Positions 7,152 to 9,272 of a stretch of DNA of 9,272 nucleotides are shown one piece after another. This DNA comes from Fidelibacterota bacterium (GTDB lineage: Bacteria; Fidelibacterota; Fidelibacteria; Fidelibacterales; Fidelibacteraceae). The position numbers and the translations under genes are program-made. The notes under the pieces were generated by a model. It was given only the letters and a program-made list of their open reading frames with translations. It was not told the origin of the DNA and made no database searches. Location of the stretch: assembly GCA_030629925.1 (NCBI GenBank), contig DAOVOB010000029.1, forward strand, positions 1 through 9,272, given 5' to 3'. Each line of letters opens with the position of its first letter. The stretch's first letter is position 1.

Positions 7152-7672
7152 GTTTTTTTGATCTGATGTTTATATTGAACTCGTACTTTTAAAAAATATT
7201 CATTGTACATTCCACTGCTAAAATCGGGAAAGCTCCAAGCATAAGCATGAAATTCTTTTTTAAAGAAGTACAGTGTCGGATCTGCATATATCCCCTTATC
7301 TAAATAGATCTTTTGTCGTCCATACTTTGCAGATGCCAAAATAAATTTATCCATGTCCATGTAACCCGGATCTAAATTTATACTTCGTCCATTTTCTTTT
7401 AAGTAATATTCTTCAATAATATTAGATAAGCGTTTGATTTCTGATAGTTTTTGAGATTCGATCAAGTTGATAAATGAAATAAATTTCCGTTTTAGCCCAC
7501 TTCCCATTTCATTTTCATAGTAATCGGTAATATCAAAAGGATATTCTTTACTTATGAAATCCGAAGGACCAAATACCTTTTCAAGATGTTTAATACAAGC
7601 TGTAATATCACTATCATCTGAGTAGATCAACCCGAAAATATACTTTACTTTTGGAGTCGCTTGAATTTCCAT
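7148..7672 (-). CDS. DUF4416 family protein
   Basis: A 174-residue soluble protein and the first gene of the five-gene minus-strand operon. It carries the conserved blocks of DUF4416: FGLIYSDDSD near the N-terminus, PFDITDYYENEMG (45-57), GRSINLDPGYMD (95-106), KIYLDKGIYADPTL (121-134) and WSFPDF (146-151). Length and start agree with the family, which begins shortly before the YSD block. The function is unknown; the many conserved acidic, Tyr and Arg residues suggest an enzyme or ligand-binding fold, but that is inference only. No Shine-Dalgarno sequence is visible before the ATG (bases just upstream are U/A-rich). A good promoter lies about 84 nt upstream. It overlaps the ytfI-like gene by 4 nt. 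Confidence 0.9.
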   Translation of the reverse strand: MEIQATPKVKYIFGLIYSDDSDITACIKHLEKVFGPSDFISKEYPFDITDYYENEMGSGLKRKFISFINLIESQKLSEIKRLSNIIEEYYLKENGRSINLDPGYMDMDKFILASAKYGRQKIYLDKGIYADPTLYFFKKEFHAYAWSFPDFSSGMYNEYFLKVRVQYKHQIKKT

Positions 7673-7755
7673 CTAAAAAGATACATAAAAATGCTTTAAA
7701 GGACAATGTATTTGGAATTATGGGCACTTGTCTGCAATGTGCTTATACAAAATAT

Positions 7756-7784
7756 TTTATAGTCTTTTTTCCATTATTTTTCAA
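7756..7784 (-). promoter_or_regulatory. Promoter of the five-gene minus-strand operon
   Basis: On the minus strand TTGAAA (7779-7784) and TATAAA (7756-7761) are separated by exactly 17 bp, each one or two mismatches from the sigma-70 consensus. The predicted start near 7749 leaves a leader of about 75 nt before the DUF4416 ATG at 7672. The -35 box lies 8 bp from that of the divergent tRNA promoter. Confidence 0.65.
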
Positions 7785-7792
7785 CATTTTAT

Positions 7793-7821
7793 TTGCTTTC
7801 ACAGTGTTTTTTACTTATACT
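7793..7821 (+). promoter_or_regulatory. Promoter of the tRNA-Lys gene
   Basis: TTGCTT (7793-7798) and TATACT (7816-7821) with a 17-bp spacer match the sigma-70 pattern well. The expected start, near 7828, is only about 10 nt before the tRNA, as is usual for a single-tRNA transcript with a short 5' leader. Confidence 0.7.
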
Positions 7822-7837
7822 TTTGAGCTTTTTTCAT

Positions 7838-7910
7838 GGGTGCGTAGCTCAGTCGGTAGAGCAGCGGCCTTTTAAGCCGTTGGTCGAAGGTTCGAATCCT
7901 TCCGCACTCA
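7838..7910 (+). tRNA. tRNA-Lys(UUU)
   Basis: A 73-nt sequence folds into a standard cloverleaf. Acceptor stem GGGTGCG pairs with CGCACTC (one G-T pair), D arm is GCTC-AGTCGGTA-GAGC, and anticodon stem GCGGC pairs with GCCGT. The loop CTTTTAA has anticodon TTT; the variable loop is 5 nt, and the T arm is GAAGG-TTCGAAT-CCTTC. The discriminator base is A (7910). CCA is not encoded (the next bases are CTT), so it must be added enzymatically. It is transcribed from its own promoter and ended by its own terminator. Confidence 0.97.
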
Positions 7911-7912
7911 CT

Positions 7913-7944
7913 TAAAGCCCTGAATTTTCAGGGCTTTACTTTTT
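7913..7944 (+). terminator. Rho-independent terminator after tRNA-Lys
   Basis: TAAAGCCCTGAA (7913-7924) and TTCAGGGCTTTA (7927-7938) are perfect inverted repeats around a 2-nt centre, followed by C and five Ts (7940-7944). It begins 2 nt after the tRNA. It separates the tRNA transcript from the aconitase-family gene downstream, which therefore needs its own promoter in 7945-8003; I see no convincing one there. Confidence 0.9.
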
Positions 7945-8003
7945 ATATGGTATTTATTCTCGGTTTTTACTATTTTCATTTAAGTCAAACACGGAGACTA
8001 AGC

Positions 8004-9272
8004 ATGCAACAAACCTTGATAGAAAAAATTGTGCAACGATTTGTCGTTAAGCACGAAGGAACTGTACACAGCGGTGATTATGTAATGATCCGGCCTAAAC
8101 ATGTGCTTACGCATGACAATACGGGCGCAGTTATTCCCAAGTTCAATGAAATTGGAAAAATGACTGTAAAGGATCCACGTCAACCTGTATTTGCTTTAGA
8201 TCATAATGTTCAAAGTACCGATGAAAAGAATCTTGCAAAATATGCAAAAATAGAGGCGTTTGCCGATAAATATGGAATAGATTTTTATCGTGCCAAAACA
8301 GGTATTGGTCATCAGATCATGTGTGATGAAGGTTATGCATTTCCTAATGAACTTGCCGTAGCGTCTGACAGCCATTCCAATATGTATGGTGGGCTTGGAT
8401 GTTTGGGCACACCTATCGTTCGTACAGATGCCGCGGGTTTATGGGTAACAGGTGAAACTTGGTGGCAAATCCCACCTATCGCCAAAGTAATCCTGGTTGG
8501 AAAACCTTCCCCTGGTGTTAGCGGTAAAGATATTGCACTCGCTCTTTGCGGACTTTTCACGAACGATGAGGTCTTAAATTATGCTCTCGAATTCGAGGGA
8601 GAAGCATTAAAATATATTAGCATTGAACAGAGACTTACAATTGCAAACATGACAACGGAATGGGGCGCATTAGTTGGTCTTTTTCCCGTTGATGAAAAAA
8701 CTATAAAATGGTATGAAGATCGCAATAATACCATTAAAGAACGCGGACTCATGGGTGTAGCTTCAGACAATAATCAGAATATACATCCAAGGATCAACGA
8801 TACAAGCATACAAGTCCTGAAAGAAGACCATCTTAAAGCTGATTCTGACGCCTATTACGCTAAAGTAGTACGTCTTGATGTCAGTACTATTTCTGCGGTC
8901 GTATCGGGTCCTCATGGCGTTAAAAAGATGTATTCAGCCATTGATATGAACAAAAAGGTAATACCCATAAATAAAGCTTATCTTGTGTCTTGCGTAAATG
9001 GACGCTACGAAGATTTCGTAGCAGCTGCTGAATATATTAAAGGTAAACAAGTTGCAAACGGAGTTGAATTCTATACCGGTTGCGCTTCAAAAGAAATACA
9101 AAATAGGCTCGAAGCTGATGGATTATGGCAAAACTTATTGGATGCAGGCGCCATCGAATTACCTCCCGGTTGTGGTATGTGTATTGGCTTAGGTACCGGA
9201 CTTCTCGAAGCCGGGGAAGTTGCTATTTCTGCTACAAACCGAAATTTTAAAGGACGTATGGGTGTAAAAGAC
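8004..9272 (+). CDS. Aconitase-superfamily hydratase, homoaconitase (Lys4)-like, N-terminal 423 residues (3' end outside window)
   Basis: A [4Fe-4S] hydro-lyase that isomerises a hydroxy-tricarboxylate through a cis-unsaturated intermediate. ATG 8004 has GGAG (7993-7996) 7 nt upstream; the frame stays open to the last base. Recognisable active-site positions: D66-H67 (LDHNVQ), H103 (GIGHQI), D122-S123-H124 (ASDSHSN), N215 and E219 (ANMTTEWGA), cluster cysteines C330 (SCVNGR), C390 and C393 (GCGMCIG), and N412-R413 with R418 (NRNFKGR). Long blocks such as [40 protein letters not shown] and [12 protein letters not shown] resemble fungal homoaconitase Lys4 far more than LeuC, AcnA/AcnB or mitochondrial aconitase, as judged from memory. 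Lys4-type enzymes have about 650-690 residues, so the C-terminal swivel domain that sets substrate choice is not visible here. It could act on homocitrate (lysine via aminoadipate) or as an ordinary aconitase. The usual SCTNS motif is changed to SCVNG. Confidence 0.93.
   Translation, partial: MQQTLIEKIVQRFVVKHEGTVHSGDYVMIRPKHVLTHDNTGAVIPKFNEIGKMTVKDPRQPVFALDHNVQSTDEKNLAKYAKIEAFADKYGIDFYRAKTGIGHQIMCDEGYAFPNELAVASDSHSNMYGGLGCLGTPIVRTDAAGLWVTGETWWQIPPIAKVILVGKPSPGVSGKDIALALCGLFTNDEVLNYALEFEGEALKYISIEQRLTIANMTTEWGALVGLFPVDEKTIKWYEDRNNTIKERGLMGVASDNNQNIHPRINDTSIQVLKEDHLKADSDAYYAKVVRLDVSTISAVVSGPHGVKKMYSAIDMNKKVIPINKAYLVSCVNGRYEDFVAAAEYIKGKQVANGVEFYTGCASKEIQNRLEADGLWQNLLDAGAIELPPGCGMCIGLGTGLLEAGEVAISATNRNFKGRMGVKD

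Noticed and set aside
7749..7758. AAAATATTTT palindrome at the operon promoter as an operator for the Crp/Fnr protein
   Set aside because: It lacks the TGTGA- or TTGAT-type half sites of this family and is short and AT-only, so chance is likely.
7651..7875. Plus-strand open frame of 74 codons running into the tRNA
   Set aside because: It overlaps the tRNA gene and the DUF4416 start, contains both predicted promoters and resembles no protein.
7945..8003. Riboswitch or attenuator before the Lys4-like gene
   Set aside because: Only about 59 nt lie between the tRNA terminator and the ATG, too short for a lysine riboswitch, and no second hairpin or leader peptide is visible.
7998..8183. Minus-strand frames opposite the aconitase-family gene (also 8333-8560 and 8579-8770)
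   Set aside because: They are fully covered by the plus-strand frame from 8004, which carries a complete set of aconitase-superfamily motifs.

Overview
The window reads as chromosomal DNA from an AT-rich, anaerobic, Gram-negative-type bacterium. The best guess is the FCB group, most likely a Candidatus Cloacimonadota (WWE1) or close relative. Evidence for this: a pyruvate:ferredoxin oxidoreductase, a secreted protein ending in a PNPFNP-type sorting domain of the type IX secretion system (T9SS), and a set of families (YtfJ/GerW, DUF2953, DUF4416, Lys4-like aconitase) that I associate with such genomes. The lineage is inferred from protein motifs, not from a marker-gene comparison.

Layout, left to right. 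(1) 1-1554, + strand: the C-terminal part of pyruvate:ferredoxin oxidoreductase (EKR segment, two [4Fe-4S] motifs, TPP domain), closed by a strong intrinsic terminator. (2) 1704-4355, + strand: a single secreted calcineurin-like metallophosphoesterase of 883 residues with a complete metal-binding signature and a C-terminal T9SS tag. (3) 4356-4488: a convergent gene end holding an AT palindrome and a degenerate 7-bp tandem repeat, which runs over the stop codon of the next gene. (4) 4473-7672, - strand: a tightly packed five-gene operon read right to left: DUF4416 protein, YtfI-like DUF2953 membrane protein, YtfJ/GerW-like protein, Crp/Fnr-family regulator, YhcC-type radical SAM protein. Junctions are 4-nt and 11-nt overlaps, a 12-nt gap and a 4-nt overlap. 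(5) 7673-7837: a divergent promoter region whose two predicted -35 boxes lie 8 bp apart. (6) 7838-7910, + strand: tRNA-Lys(UUU) with its own terminator. (7) 8004 to the window end, + strand: the first 423 residues of an aconitase-superfamily hydratase that looks like fungal homoaconitase Lys4 rather than like LeuC or AcnA/AcnB.

The genes do not form one pathway. Pyruvate:ferredoxin oxidoreductase and the aconitase-family enzyme belong to central carbon or amino-acid metabolism. The phosphoesterase is an exported or surface enzyme. The minus-strand operon pairs a ytfI-ytfJ module, known from spore formers, with a regulator and a radical SAM enzyme in a genome that otherwise looks non-sporulating. 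The points most worth a second look are that operon, the Lys4-like enzyme with its altered cluster-cysteine motif, and the heptamer repeat. I see no phage, insertion sequence, CRISPR or toxin-antitoxin signal. No stretch longer than about 170 bp lacks a gene.
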